From NCBI GenBank assembly GCA_021234155.1, contig JAJEKV010000005.1, positions 16,094,826-16,158,825 of the forward strand: a stretch of 64,000 nucleotides of DNA. Reading direction: 5' to 3'. The position numbers and the translations under genes are program-made. Origin of the DNA: Isoetes taiwanensis. Taxonomy: Eukaryota; Streptophyta; Lycopodiopsida; Isoetales; Isoetaceae. Of this stretch, positions 35,301-46,500 are shown in pieces (the first letter of the stretch is position 1; every line of letters starts with the position of its first letter). The notes under the pieces are model-generated. The model did not search any database. It saw only the letters and a list, made by a program, of their open reading frames with translations, and was not told where the DNA came from.

Positions 35301-36480
35301 GTTTATGTTTTGATTATGTATTGATGTGTGTCATAAACTAGTAATGATTTATGCTTTATTTATTGCATCAATGTTTGTTCTTAAGACAAAATGGCATGAT
35401 TTTCTATACAAGAATATAGCTAATTGTTAATGGTTTTTTTATAAAGACGGTATAGAGACTGCGAGAAATCAATGGCGTTTTCACAATGCAATTGGTATTG
35501 GTTTAGTTGTAAAGCATTTCCATTTTTTGATATAAAACTTGAGTATTTCTTGAAGAATGGTTACTATTTTTCTCTATATATCTTATTGATATTTGTTCTT
35601 TAACCGGTAGTTGTTTTTACGACAAACAAAAAGATCTTCAGTAAACATCCCATTATTGTCTTTAAAGTAGAGCTTAAAATGTATAATGTTTTCGTACTAA
35701 AACATCTGTTTTTACATTAAAACAATATATAGATTATTGATCTCTAAGAGCTAGGGATTTGAACCCTGATATTCCATTTGGCCCATGCAGCTAATGATGA
35801 GACGCGTGTTGTGTTGTAAATACTGTCACCAAATGCAATGACTAAAACGTCATCAATTCCATAAACTTCAACAACAAAGGGTATAAAACGTATGTACACA
35901 TCCTAATGGGATTTTAGAAGACAAATCAGTCAAACATATAGGCATAATTACTTTCTCTTTTAACTTAAAAAAAAAAAAGGAACCAACTATAATATGTAAG
36001 ATACCTATGAATGATGTCATATTCGTGCATAACTTCATTCCTTCAACCATATCTATGGCCAACCTGAGCAGTGTCATGATGTTGAATTCTTTGTCAAATC
36101 CTGAGAAGGCATGAAATCCATAAAAGTTTGTCAATGTATCAGAAATGTATAATTTGTCAACCGTACAAATTAGAAATATATAATTCTTCAAATGAAAAAC
36201 TTCAAGATTTTCAGCAAACAATTGACTATAGAACATCACATCGGCAGATTAGATTAAATTTTTACTCTGAGCTGTAAACCACAAACCCCTTTAGGCCCCA
36301 TCACTCCAAAATAACTTATTACAGGCAGCCCAAAGTCTCTAGCCAAGTAAATACACAATTATTACTTATAGACTATGGAATCTTAAACCATAAGCACATG
36401 TCATGATTTGACCATAACTACATTCGCAAGTTGCCTTTGTAATGCAAGTGGTCATTCAGGAAAGGTTATAGCTTCGGTAC
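35301..36480. other. CACTA-like interior, no gene recognised
   Basis: AT-rich. A 123-codon - strand frame at 35868-36239 has no recognisable domain. A ggtttgaaccc-like T-loop word at 35757 does not sit in a tRNA fold. Confidence 0.35.
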
Positions 36481-36493
36481 CTTAGATAAACCT

Positions 36494-36630
36494 CAGACTT
36501 TTCTAGCAGATCATGTATACAGACTTTTCTAGCAGATTCTGTGGTATCTTTTGCAGTTTGCAAACCTCATGTAAACCTCAGACTTTTCTAGCAGATTCTG
36601 TGGTATCTTTTGCAGTTTGCAAACCTTCTG
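36494..36630. repeat. 59-bp tandem repeat, two full copies and one partial
   Basis: cagacttttctagcagat occurs at 36494, 36520 and 36579. The last two copies share a full 59-bp unit ending ...gcagtttgcaaacct. Confidence 0.9.
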
Positions 36631-36899
36631 AGACTCTCCCTTTGGCACCAGTTATAGCCTGGTCTGCTTTATCCTTCCCTTACAAAGATATTCGTGTCAA
36701 TTCCGGTGATCTTAGTACCAAAACCACACAAATCCGAGCAATTAACATGTACAACAACAAAATTCAACCATCTTAAAAGATGATGGAAATCCACAAGATG
36801 ACCAAGAATGTATAGCAATCTACAACCTCATAGAAGTTACCGTTTTTTTATGCCTAAACTATCTCAATTATCTAAGAACGATACCATGTTTAAGACAAC

Positions 36900-38060
36900 C
36901 CACCAAACATATTCACAACATACTGATACCTACTACTCCATTTTGTTCAACATCCACATTGACATAGACTAATTATAGTTAGACCTCCCAAGAGAAAAAC
37001 CTAGCGAATTCAAGAATCATCAAGCATTATTAAAGTTCAATTCCAACAAATCAAGGTGCATTATACCTCGAGGATAGATATCCTTTGCCCTTTGAGAAAA
37101 GCAATCACGGGTAGTCTCTTTGGCATTTTTAAGCGGCATCTCCTGTGGTTTCCCTAGCTCTTTGAGTAGCATCCTCTGCGTTTTCCTTAGCTCTTTCATT
37201 TGCTTCGCTGCGAGCACGCAAAGCTCTCTCTGCTTGTCTCTTGTGTCCTTTCCTTGACCCACATAGCTCTTTCTTGAAGTGCTTCACTTGCTTTTGCCCA
37301 ATTTCTGTACATTTCCACCTAATTGCTGCGAATTGCTCCTTGGTAGATCTGACCTTCTCCTACAATTGTTAAAACATATAATCTTTATCAATTACCAACT
37401 AAGAGAATAAATGCAATGCTCCTCTTTACAAACCCAATACATAATGGAATAGTCAAACCCATAAGTTAACAATATGCTACTATGCATATCCATTACGATG
37501 AATCTTTGCTTAGTTATATATAACTGAACAACCCAATACAAATGGTCCTTAACATTGAGAAATGCAATCCTCAAATGCGCAATGTTTGATATTGAAAAAT
37601 TAACAACGGCGATTGTAAAGCATGGGATATGTACTAAAAAAATGGCTTGTGCAACTAATTTGTCGGATTACATTAGTGCATAACTAATCGTCCCAACACT
37701 TAATAGAAAAATGCAAAATTCAAAGTTGAATTTCGTTGGAATACCTTGGAAATGAGAAATGCATCTAACCAACAAAAGGAAAATTACATTGCAATATCCC
37801 GGCTTTGTTGTGTTTTCTCAGCGGCGGCATCCTTAGCTCTGTAGCTTAATCAACGTTGAGAATCCTTCGCCTTCTGACGAAACATCAGCAGAATCCCTTT
37901 GCCTTAGTAGCAAATCCAATGCGGTATCTTTTGCTCTAGCGGCATTATTCAATGCAAAGCATCCTTTGCTAAAGCGAGAATCCAATCTAGGCATCCTTTG
38001 TATTCGGGAAGCGGATCATCAGCATCCGATCTTACCCTGTAGCCATACATATGGAATGTA
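36900..38060 (-). other. CACTA-like interior with a Lys/Glu-rich frame, unassigned
   Basis: A - strand frame at 37020-37262 reads KQRELCVLAAKQMKELRKTQ and continues as repeated KELGKPQEMPLK-like units. Further on (37800-38040) degenerate ccttagct/cctttgc words suggest an extension of the same Lys/Glu/Ala repeat. It could be a degenerate coiled-coil repeat gene carried by the element, but the frame is not sustained. Confidence 0.3.
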
Positions 38061-39600
38061 AAATATGCTGACTGCCAGAATGGCGAGTTCTAGGGGATCG
38101 AGGCGCCTTAACCTCATTTTGCCAAAAATTTCTTTGCCCTTCACATTGACTGCGCATTACTGCGGATAAAAATCCATAGTCTACTCCGAACCTAAGAATC
38201 CATAGCCGCCCTCTTGTTCTGCCCTATCGATCCAAAATCTGCATTCCTAGCATGGCCCTAACCCTAATGGCCATCTTTGGCTGCGAATTCTTTGAAAAAT
38301 CACGGAATATTTAATGCAAATGGTTTATTTTTTTAATTGGAAATCGCCTTGCCATGCTATTATTTTATTAGACCATTTTTCTTCTTGAGGCAACCATTTG
38401 CCATATAAATGGTCCAAGCAGTGCCATTTCTGTTAATATCAGACACTATAGTGTTTAAATTAGCCTTAAACCGCAACAATTGCGCAAAAAGTCCACAAAA
38501 CATAGTTTTTTTTTTTTTTTTTTTATGTGGCTTTAACATGTCAAAGACATGGATATACCACGATATGCTTGTGATTTATGACGTTCAATATTTAAAGTGT
38601 TCCCAAGCCGAGTTGTTGGCCCTCTTCTTCCTCTTCGTCTAGAGAATGCCATGTAGTCTCATATAGTATTGGGCATAATGTTGATCCATAGTTGGATATT
38701 GTTGGGACAATGGTCAAAATATTTGAATGGGCCAATATTTAAGTTACTGCATAAATATACAGATAAATAATAACTTTTAAGAATATATGGCAGTCCCTCG
38801 ATGTCCCTAATAACTTGGAACACAAGACCTCATATATGCTAGCCCAATGGACTAACAACTAAACAAAGATAATGAAAAAGTAAAACGAAGGTCTAAGTTA
38901 AGAGGCAGAGAATTGAAGGCAGGGCCAAAATAAGTGGTGGGTAAAATGGTTAAGGTAAAAAGATGTTTGTATGTGGCTATGGTAGTCCAATCTGAATACA
39001 TTTAATCACATTAATTGATATAAACTATGTGGTTGTTCTTGCAACCCCATTTCATAAAGGATGTGTAAACACATAGATTTTCGTAGAAGGGGATCATTTA
39101 CGAGTATTACCACCTAAGTATTACCACCTATGTTTGTACATCTGTGGCAAGCATATGAAGCTATTGATCCATATGAACATAGACATATGAGGTTATTTCT
39201 ACATTGACCATAGAGAAAACCTTTCCAAAACCCAACTATTACATCGCATAAACTTGCATTATCGGTGTTGATTATGAAAGAGATAGATACATAGAAAAGA
39301 GGAAGCAAAAGAGCATATATAGGATGTCCAAATGCCCATCGGATATGTCAAAGGGATTTAAAAGCAAGGATCAATGTTGGTTCACATTATAAGGTGCAAT
39401 GGTTTTGACAAAGTGGCAATGTTCGTTATATCATCTATTCCACCATGGCTTAAATAATGTTCAATGCTTATACATGAAGCAATAGATAAAAAAAGAAAAA
39501 AATATAGTGATATTATCCATGGTTCTTGATCATAGTGAATTTATCTTCAAATCATGCCATTATTATCCATTTAGGGGTACAAATCATTACTATATTTTAA
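38061..39600. other. CACTA-like interior, no gene recognised
   Basis: AT-rich, with a poly(T) run at about 38506-38524 that could be the tail of a - strand retroposon. I could not find matching flanking repeats. Confidence 0.3.
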
Positions 39601-39870
39601 TGAATTGGTAATAGTTCTAATAAACCACTATGGTACACAAGGCTTGTATTGGAACCATCTCATAAAGCTATAACCAGTTTTAGCGAACCACTATATCATT
39701 AGAACTAGCATTAATAACCATATTGTAAGCCATTATGAGTTTTGGCAAATCACTATAGGATGTGGTTTTGTTCTGTTAAATAAATTACTGTATCAAAAAC
39801 CACATCTATCATGGTTTTTAGATGAACTGATGTTGTTTTTATATGGTAGTTCATTTTTGGGGGCCTTGTG
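39600..39870. repeat. Right subterminal repeat cluster and terminal inverted repeat of the CACTA-like element
   Basis: Words of the aaccactata family occur near 39625, 39690, 39715 and 39755 and in variant form up to 39830. They are followed by the terminus GGGGGCCTTGTG ending at 39870, which inverts the left end. Confidence 0.72.
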
Positions 39871-39873
39871 ATT

Positions 39874-40080
39874 GTAGCCAGAAAAACCATCCATGAAGGA
39901 GTACATCTCATGTCCAGCTACCTCTTCCAGAACCTGGTCTGTGAAGGGAAGTGGAATATGATCACGCTCCGTGGCCTGATTGAGTTTTCGGTAGTCCACG
40001 CAGACGCGGATCTTACCATTGTGTTTGAGTGCAATGGCGATGGGGCTCACCCATTCGGAATGTTTGACCTCATAGATCAA
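39874..40080 (-). pseudogene. RT, first part, of the Ty3-type element (fossil)
   Basis: Holds SEWVSPIAIALKHNGKIRV, DYRKLN and PLPFTDQVLEEVAG, the start of a Ty3 RT. The nested CACTA-like element begins directly downstream. Broken. Confidence 0.9.
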
Positions 40081-41460
40081 ACTGCGGCAAGGAGTTTGTC
40101 AATTTACGCCTTGGGCGATCCGCGGTAATTAGGGTTGGCGGATCTTGTCGTTGCTAAACTGGGCGATGCATCCGATTTGGTAGGAATGGTGAGTTCCCCA
40201 AGCTTTTGTTGATTCCCCGAAGATCTCTGTAGCTCCAGCGAAAATGTGTTTGAACTTTTGAAGAGCTTGTGCCCCTCGTGACGAAAGGGGGGCGGAAGAT
40301 TGGCGGCAATGCGGACGGTGATTATTGCCCGCGTCCGCGATCTCGACGTGAGTCCGAATATGAGGTATCGCCGTGTCTGGACAATATGAGCGGCGGTTGA
40401 AGCATAACAGGATGCGTGGCTTTTCTGGCGTGGTGAAAAGAGAGGTTGGCCGAGTTTCATCCGGCGAGAGGTTGCGTCATGCTGGCGTGTACATCTGCGG
40501 TGAGCTGCGGGGAGGTTGACATCGAAAAATGATCAACACGTTGGATTCTATTGCAAGGAGCGGGTAAGGGTCAAGCAAAGCGACCCCGACCGGTCACGAT
40601 CAAGAGTCATTTCTCCCAAGGATCGGCATATTCCGGTAGGATGGGATGGCGAGACAGACTCGCAGTGGAGCCCTGAACGATAGATATTTTGGGCGTCCTC
40701 GAGAATCGTGGCCGGAGAGAGAGGGTTCGGCATGGTCAATGAGAAATGATCTTGCCTGTTTCCAAGTCCATGGTGGCATTGAGGTGACCATCGGTGATGA
40801 CTAAGCGTCCGATCCGCGGGCCCAAGAATGGATACTCTTGGCTGGCGGAGAAAAGGTCTTCCGACCAACATTTCATAATCACCGGGATCTTCTCCGGCCT
40901 TCCAAACACCAAATTCAAGGGGAATCGGAGATCACCAATGTTGATGTAAAGAAGTGACCTTGAGGTCTTGTGATATGGCCATTAGCCAATTTGATGTCAT
41001 ATGGGGCACCGAAAAGAGTTGTTTGATGCCCATTTGTTTTTGGAGTTTATCTGTCAGGATGAGATTGATCGCTGCGCTACCCCGATCAATTTGAACATGA
41101 TTGACTTGTTGATTGCCCACCGTGGCATGGGGGGTGGGTGTGGAGGTAGCAACAGCCCCAACTAAAAGCGGTCGGGGAGTGGTGCCCGATCCTTGAGAGC
41201 GGGACGCGAGTTTCAAAATGGTTGCCAAGCTTAAAGGAATTTTGATCTTGGCTAGCTCCTCTTGGAGTTCAAAGGCACATGAGAAAAAGGATCTGGCTGG
41301 ATCCCGCGGGTCTTTGGAGTGCGTGGTAAGGAAGACAACTTCTTTGAGCGAGGTCAACCTCTGCGGCAATATTGGGATATGTCCGAGGCGTGGAGGTTGA
41401 GGCGTGGAAGGTGTATCTTGGCGTTGTTGAGCTACGGTGGTGGCATGAACATTGGCCAAC
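40081..41460 (-). pseudogene. Protease and pol-linker region of the Ty3-type element (fossil)
   Basis: A retropepsin-like stretch with VQIDRGSAAINLIL (family pattern D[T/S]GA) lies near 41040-41110, between gag and RT as expected. The following stretch towards RT is poorly conserved. Broken. Confidence 0.6.
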
Positions 41461-42860
41461 GCGGCCTTCCGGCTTGCATGAGGTTCAAAATGCTTTGGCG
41501 AACTTTAGGCATGACATGCGGCATGAGTTTCTCCAAGTCAGGTGCAAAGTGAACCTTTTTTTCGTCATGAGGAATGGTGTAAAACCGCAAAGGCGGGTTG
41601 CGTGCCGATAGGAATAATGGTTAAGAGGCGTGGCGCCCTGGTGCAGCGTGAAACCAAACCAACCCAATTTGATGGTCGAGCTGGAGGATTGATTGCACGA
41701 AAAATTTCTTCATGTGCTTGTTGATCCAAATTGAGGTTGATTTGCGGGGAGCTGGTTGATAAGCGTAATTCTTTGCCGGCTCTTGGTGGCTTCTTAGAAA
41801 CGGGGCCGCGGGCCTTGTTTGCCATTAGCAATATAGAGTTGGTAAGCCGTGAGGCGGACCGATGTGGTCTGATTGGTGCCAGGAAGCTGCACCTGAACTT
41901 GTGGAAGTTGAGGACACGCCGTGGTGGTATGACCCCATTCCTGACAGTGATAACACTGAGCTTTAGAAGGATCAAAAGGAGGGCGTGTGTTGGGTCCCGT
42001 TGTTGCTCCTATTGGCGATAGAGTTGGTTGGTTGCGCTGAAGTGGTGGTCTGGCGATAGTGCGATTATTCTTTGAGGTGTTGTTTGCACTTGATAAACTA
42101 GTTTGTTGCGGAACGGTGTAGAATGAGTGCGAGTGCACTCTTCCATGGCATGATTGCACATGTTGCATCTTTTGCAATGAGGCGGGCCATTGGTCGAGTT
42201 GCACTCATTCGCCAAGTGGCCTTGGTATTTGCAGATATGGCACCAGATCCGACCGCTACTGCGGGATTGGCGTGTTGAGGCTGGATGCTAGCGGTCTGTG
42301 GAACCATGGCGGTGGGAATGAAAGGGAGTTCTTTGAAGAGCCACGCCCGCGGAGGGAAACATTGGAAAGTGATTGACAAGGTCGATAGCCCACTCCAAAG
42401 TCTTGGGACGCAGTATTCGGCCATGAGTCGAATAGGCTGGAGGAAGTCCTTGGAGAAACCGGACCAAAATCGGCTCTACGTGTTGGGTACTCCTTGAGCT
42501 TGCCGAAAGCGAGAATGTGAAGACGATCACGCAAAATCCCGGACTCGTGGGCTCTTGTTGAAGGTCATTGAGTTGTTTGAGATGAAGTTGATCATCATCC
42601 GTGGTCCCATAGTGAGAAAGAAAAAGGTTCTCATTTTCGACCAATCTTGTTTCCATTGGCTTTTGTTGGACATGAGCCATTGATGAGGAGAGCCACGCAG
42701 GTGGTGGAAAAGATGTGGAATTTCCAGTTGAGGGTTGCGCATGACCATTTAGGACAACTAGAGCCTCAAATTCTTCCATGTGGGCCTGAGCACTTTGGTC
42801 TAAGGGTTTGCCTTTTCGTGTTGCCAAAGGTGGGATAAGTCGGTTTAAGAGTCACGAAGG
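41461..42860 (-). pseudogene. gag of the Ty3-type element with two CCHC zinc knuckles (fossil)
   Basis: The N-terminal part has the capsid pattern (RFLQGLPPAYSTHGRI). Two CCHC knuckles follow: CHICKYQGHLANEC near 42200-42245 and CYHCQEWGHTTTAC near 41920-41970. Two knuckles of this spacing bind RNA in retrotransposon nucleocapsids. Broken. Confidence 0.8.
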
Positions 42861-43508
42861 TAGATGTGAAAGTGCTTGGGCTGGACAGAACAATTATAGT
42901 GAGGATATTGAGGTGGAGTTGGAGGTGGCATGGTGCCCTGAAGGACCCGATGATGAAGGGGCTAGCGGTTGAGGGGCCAGAAGGTGCCCGAGCATTGGTT
43001 TTGAGGTCGTAAGGTTGTAAACAGGAAGAGCGTGTGGGAAATGTAAGGAAAGGAAATTTCGAGTAGGCATAAAAGAGACATGTGGATATCCCCTGGCCAC
43101 CCGCAGGGGGAGATGATGGTTGTGAAGGAAGAGGTATGGCCTGGAAGAGTGATGGATGTGGCATGTTCGGGGTATGAAAGTAAGGTTGAGAAGGTGGAGC
43201 CCTGATAGGGCTCCTCGATAGTGATGAGGTGGACCGAGGTCGTGAGGCAATGTTTGCACGCTTTGGGGCGGAACTGGGACGAAGACAGATTAATTTAGGG
43301 TGGGTGGCGCAGACCCGAGCCTAGACCGAATGTGGCCTCTCAATGTCATAAAGCGCATCCATACATGTCGCTAACAGTTTGATTTTCGGCGATGGCGCCC
43401 CCAGATCTTGCCTCGAGAAAGAAGTTCTTCCTCGGGCTGAAGTTTCTACGTAACATGGCGGCGGATTTAAGAAAGTAGGATCGAATCAGACCGGCAATGG
43501 CGGCATGT
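42861..43508 (-). other. Untranslated leader of the Ty3-type element
   Basis: This lies between the 5' LTR and gag on the - strand. No classical initiator-tRNA-Met primer site is visible right at the LTR edge. Frames on the + strand here are shadows. Confidence 0.5.
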
Positions 43509-44097
43509 TGTTTGGGTCTGGAGGTTGGGAACTCGAAGATAGCCCTCCTGTGAGGACCCGTGGATACAATGTGAGAGTCCGGGGACTATGTCACGCGGGA
43601 TTTGCAAAGAAGAGAACAAGAAGAAGAAAACGAGAACAAAAAGAGAACAATGAGAGGAAAATGATAAGCTTCCTTGATATCAATGATGAACATACATGAG
43701 CTCTCTGAATCGAGTTTAAAAAGAGACAAGACTCAAAACTCATCTAAAAACTCATGTGCTAGCTCTACTCATATATATAGTACAATGGCCTTTGGCCCAA
43801 ATAGACACACCGGATCCGATTCGTGCCGCTCACGGAAGGAGGCCTGATTTGAAGGAATCTTGGCGGTGCCTCTTGAGATGCCTAGAATCACGCCGGGCCA
43901 AGTAGAAGTAGTGTGGATCGTCACTTGTCATTTGCGCCTCTTGGTACTTGAACCTGGGCTTTTGATGCGTGGTTCGGGCCGCTTGGTCTTAGCGGGGCCT
44001 TTGACCGCTGACCCGTGGTTGACTGTGGATCCTTGTTCTTGACCTGATCCGTCAGATGCATGAATAGTCCCGCACTGGGAGGCCACAAGGACTAACA
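43509..44097 (-). repeat. 5' LTR of the Ty3-type element
   Basis: 589 bp, partner of 27567-28152, with the same TG...CA ends. It is followed on the + strand by the CGGAT duplication. A tatatatag stretch near 43769 could be the promoter TATA box, on the - strand as ctatatata. Confidence 0.9.
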
Positions 44098-44102
44098 CGG
44101 AT
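44098..44102 (+). repeat. Target-site duplication of the LTR element, right (CGGAT)
   Basis: Exact copy of 27562-27566. Confidence 0.9.
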
Positions 44103-45010
44103 ATTGCTGTGCGCTGGTGCCGTAAAAACGACGGTAATCACGTAATTGGGAGGATCGTGACACCTAAAACGTGATGATAGCATCCACTTGCTACAATTTG
44201 CGCGTGCATACCAATACGCCAGGAGCTTGCGTGAGGGGGCTGTAGACACCGCGGTTGGTTGGCTTCTTGGCGGAAGCCGGGACGCAGACAGAACCGCAGA
44301 GAAGGAGACACCAGAACCCTCGCCTCGATCCAGCCGGTGGTTGAGGAGGCTAAGGCCATGGCACGAGGAAAGCACGCCACCTCGCCGAGGTTGCGAGGCC
44401 GCCACCGTGGAGAGACAAGGGAGTCCGCCGCTTTGGAAGCTAGCTGCATAACCGAAAGCGCCGGAAGGGGATTTAGCACGCAGATCGCTGGAGGCTGTGC
44501 TGAGCTTCGGGCGGCCGTTGTCCAAGAAGGCAGGGGCCTCCGTGCCGGTGGCACATGAGCAACTCCCCGCCATTGCACGGGAGATGGCAAGACATGACAA
44601 CGCCCCGCAGAAGAGTCCGAGCTCGGAGGGAGAACGAGAAACCACATCAAAGAACACACCAACCCCTTGAACCCACCAACCTCACAGTCAGCGCCAACCC
44701 GCAACTTTTGTGCGGACATATCCAGATCTATTGGGGCGCCACCACCCAGCGCCGCGGCCCGCGGCTATGCCTCACCCACCTCAACCAACACGGTGCGCCC
44801 CGGTCGAACTCCGAGGAAGCAGACCTTGAGCCGCAGAATGTGGTAGTCGAGGGCCCGGCCGGAGGAGTCGAGAACATCTCACTTCAGGCTCGGACCGCGA
44901 GATCTTGGACCGATGATGTTCCCGGCCCCGTGACCATTGGAAAGGCGAAGAAGTCATGGAATTCGCCTGATAAGCCCCGGTGGTCATCTTTTGCCGATTG
45001 AGCGTGCGAG
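44103..45010 (+). pseudogene. LINE ORF1, C-terminal part
   Basis: Continues the LINE after the LTR insertion. Frames at 44259-44558 (VVEEAKAMARGKHATSP, RGFSTQIAGG) and 44555-45001 (TNLTVSANPQLLC, TIGKAKKSWNSP) are basic and Ser/Ala-rich, with no named domain. Stops and frame changes interrupt it. The assignment rests on its position between the ORF1 start and the endonuclease. Confidence 0.45.
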
Positions 45011-45299
45011 GCGGGTGGCATCATCCTGTCCGGTACGGAAGTTGAAGGGCACGCGGCTCAGACATTGGCCAGGGACTTGACCCGGCCACGGACAAGAAGG
45101 CATGAGCCGCCAAAGTCGAGGACCTACGCCCAGACATGGAGGGGCAAACAGGGCGTGGTCGGGGAAGGATGCGAGAATTCGCATGACCCAAACGGGGATG
45201 CACGGCACCGCCCCGAGTCCCTCCGCAGGCATCCACATCCGCCGCTCCCCACTCACCACTGCCCACCGGACTCGAAGTGGCGGTGCATGCCACTAAATA

Positions 45300-46500
45300 G
45301 GGATCGTGCCTCGTGGTATCACGGAATTGTCGTGGCTTTCCATGGCGAAAGGGGCAGTCTCAATTAATCGGCCGCCATGGACATGGACCTTATATTCCTC
45401 ATGGAAACATGGGAACATGCCGGGTCACAAAGCACCGATTTGCCGGGATACCGCCTTTTGGCCTTCAATGAGTGCACACCGAAACGAGGACACTCCAGGA
45501 ATTGGCGCGGTTACTACTTCTATACCCTTTGGCCCAATCATCTCCATGCAAGGGCGTGAGCAGCACAACAGATACCTGTGGTAATGAAAAAAGTGTAATT
45601 ACCGATGGCATCCCTCTTTTGTGGCGGCTTTGCTACCCCACACAAACGAGCTTTTTACCACACTGGATGTGATGTAGACCGGGGAGCCCTATGTCGATCT
45701 ATATGATGACATACAAGTCATGCATAATTGGGCAAGGTCATGTTGCTTTGGAGATTTCAATGCAGCGCCACCAGGCAGACCGGATCCCAAAATTCGCACT
45801 TCTAGTCGAGGGATGTGTTGCAAATGAACCCCCTGAGATGGTTTGGCTAAGGGCGATGATGACGTGACACGGTATGGCCGGGAAATGCTTGTTCTGTCAA
45901 GATATCTTTGACCTGGTCATTTGCAATGGGTTGGCACGATGCTGGTCGCCCCTCCAGCCGCTTCACTTATGAGGCAGGAGAACCGTGGGGGCTGACACCC
46001 GGTGTGGTGGATTGCGCCAGGGCAGACGACAGCAATGCCTACACTTGATCACTTCGCTTGATGTTGGGACGAGGGTCGGACGAGGAAGTAGACTCCACCA
46101 TCACCCTGTTTTGCAGAGTATAGATTGGCAAGCCAATCGAAAGCACCCATTGCCCCAACACCCCATGTACCACGGTTGCGTGCGGACTATGATCATGGGC
46201 GGTCTATGCGAGGATGCTTGAGCATGAGCTGCACGGGAGTCTTCAGCTCCCCACACTTCAGCAGCAAGAGATGGCCAGATGGCTCCTTTTGAGGGTAGGG
46301 GGGATGCATGCTTTGGAGAGGCCGCTCGGCGATCCACAGGGGACTGCAACCACCTTCCCCCGCGAATCCGGGTTCGATGGCGAATGTCGGGAGCTGGAAA
46401 CGATGGTTCCGCCAAGTCGGACCCCCCACCATTAGCCCAGCAGTCCGTCCGTCAATACAGCTCCTTCCTCAAGACCAAGAAAGCCCGGTACCTGGCGGAA
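45300..46500 (+). pseudogene. LINE ORF2: APE-type endonuclease domain
   Basis: The frame at 45377 reads MDMDLIFLMETWEHAG...LPGYRLLAFNECTP, the conserved ETW motif with the metal-binding Glu, followed by GYR. Near 45745 CCFGDFNAAPPGR gives the GDFNA motif. In active LINEs this domain nicks the target DNA for priming. Frame changes between the motifs make the domain unreadable as one frame. Confidence 0.72.

Larger units (their letters stand above)
35070..39870. mobile_element. CACTA-like (En/Spm type) DNA element nested in the LTR retrotransposon, 4.8 kb
   Basis: The ends are inverted repeats beginning CACAAGGCC (35070 on the + strand; 39870 on the - strand) with CCAAAAA-rich continuation, flanked by the 3-bp duplication ATT (35067-35069 and 39871-39873). 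Both ends carry clusters of an AACCACTATA/TATAGTGGTT-type word in both orientations. A CAC terminus, a 3-bp duplication and subterminal repeats are the CACTA pattern. No transposase is recognisable inside, so the copy is probably non-autonomous or badly decayed. Confidence 0.8.
27567..44097 (-). mobile_element. Ty3-type LTR retrotransposon, 16.5 kb including a nested 4.8-kb insertion (fossil)
   Basis: This is a complete outline: two LTRs with TG...CA ends, a 5-bp target duplication CGGAT, and gag, protease, RT, RNase H and integrase in Ty3 order on the - strand. A further long coding region lies between integrase and the 3' LTR. It is broken, with well over ten breaks, and is interrupted in RT by a CACTA-like element. 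The LTRs differ visibly along their length, including many small length differences, so the insertion is not recent. The exact age needs an alignment. Confidence 0.92.

Noticed and set aside
35757-35812. tRNA- or SINE-like box B word (GGTTCAAATCC on the - strand) with a box A-like word upstream
   Set aside because: The two words are too close together and no cloverleaf or acceptor stem can be drawn. A 3' poly(A) or target duplication is also missing.
38490-38540. Poly(T) run as the tail of a - strand retroposon
   Set aside because: No direct repeat could be matched on the two sides, so the boundaries are not supported.
41218-42021. Several + strand ORFs of 60-96 codons
   Set aside because: Antisense to gag and protease of the Ty3-type element; shadow frames.
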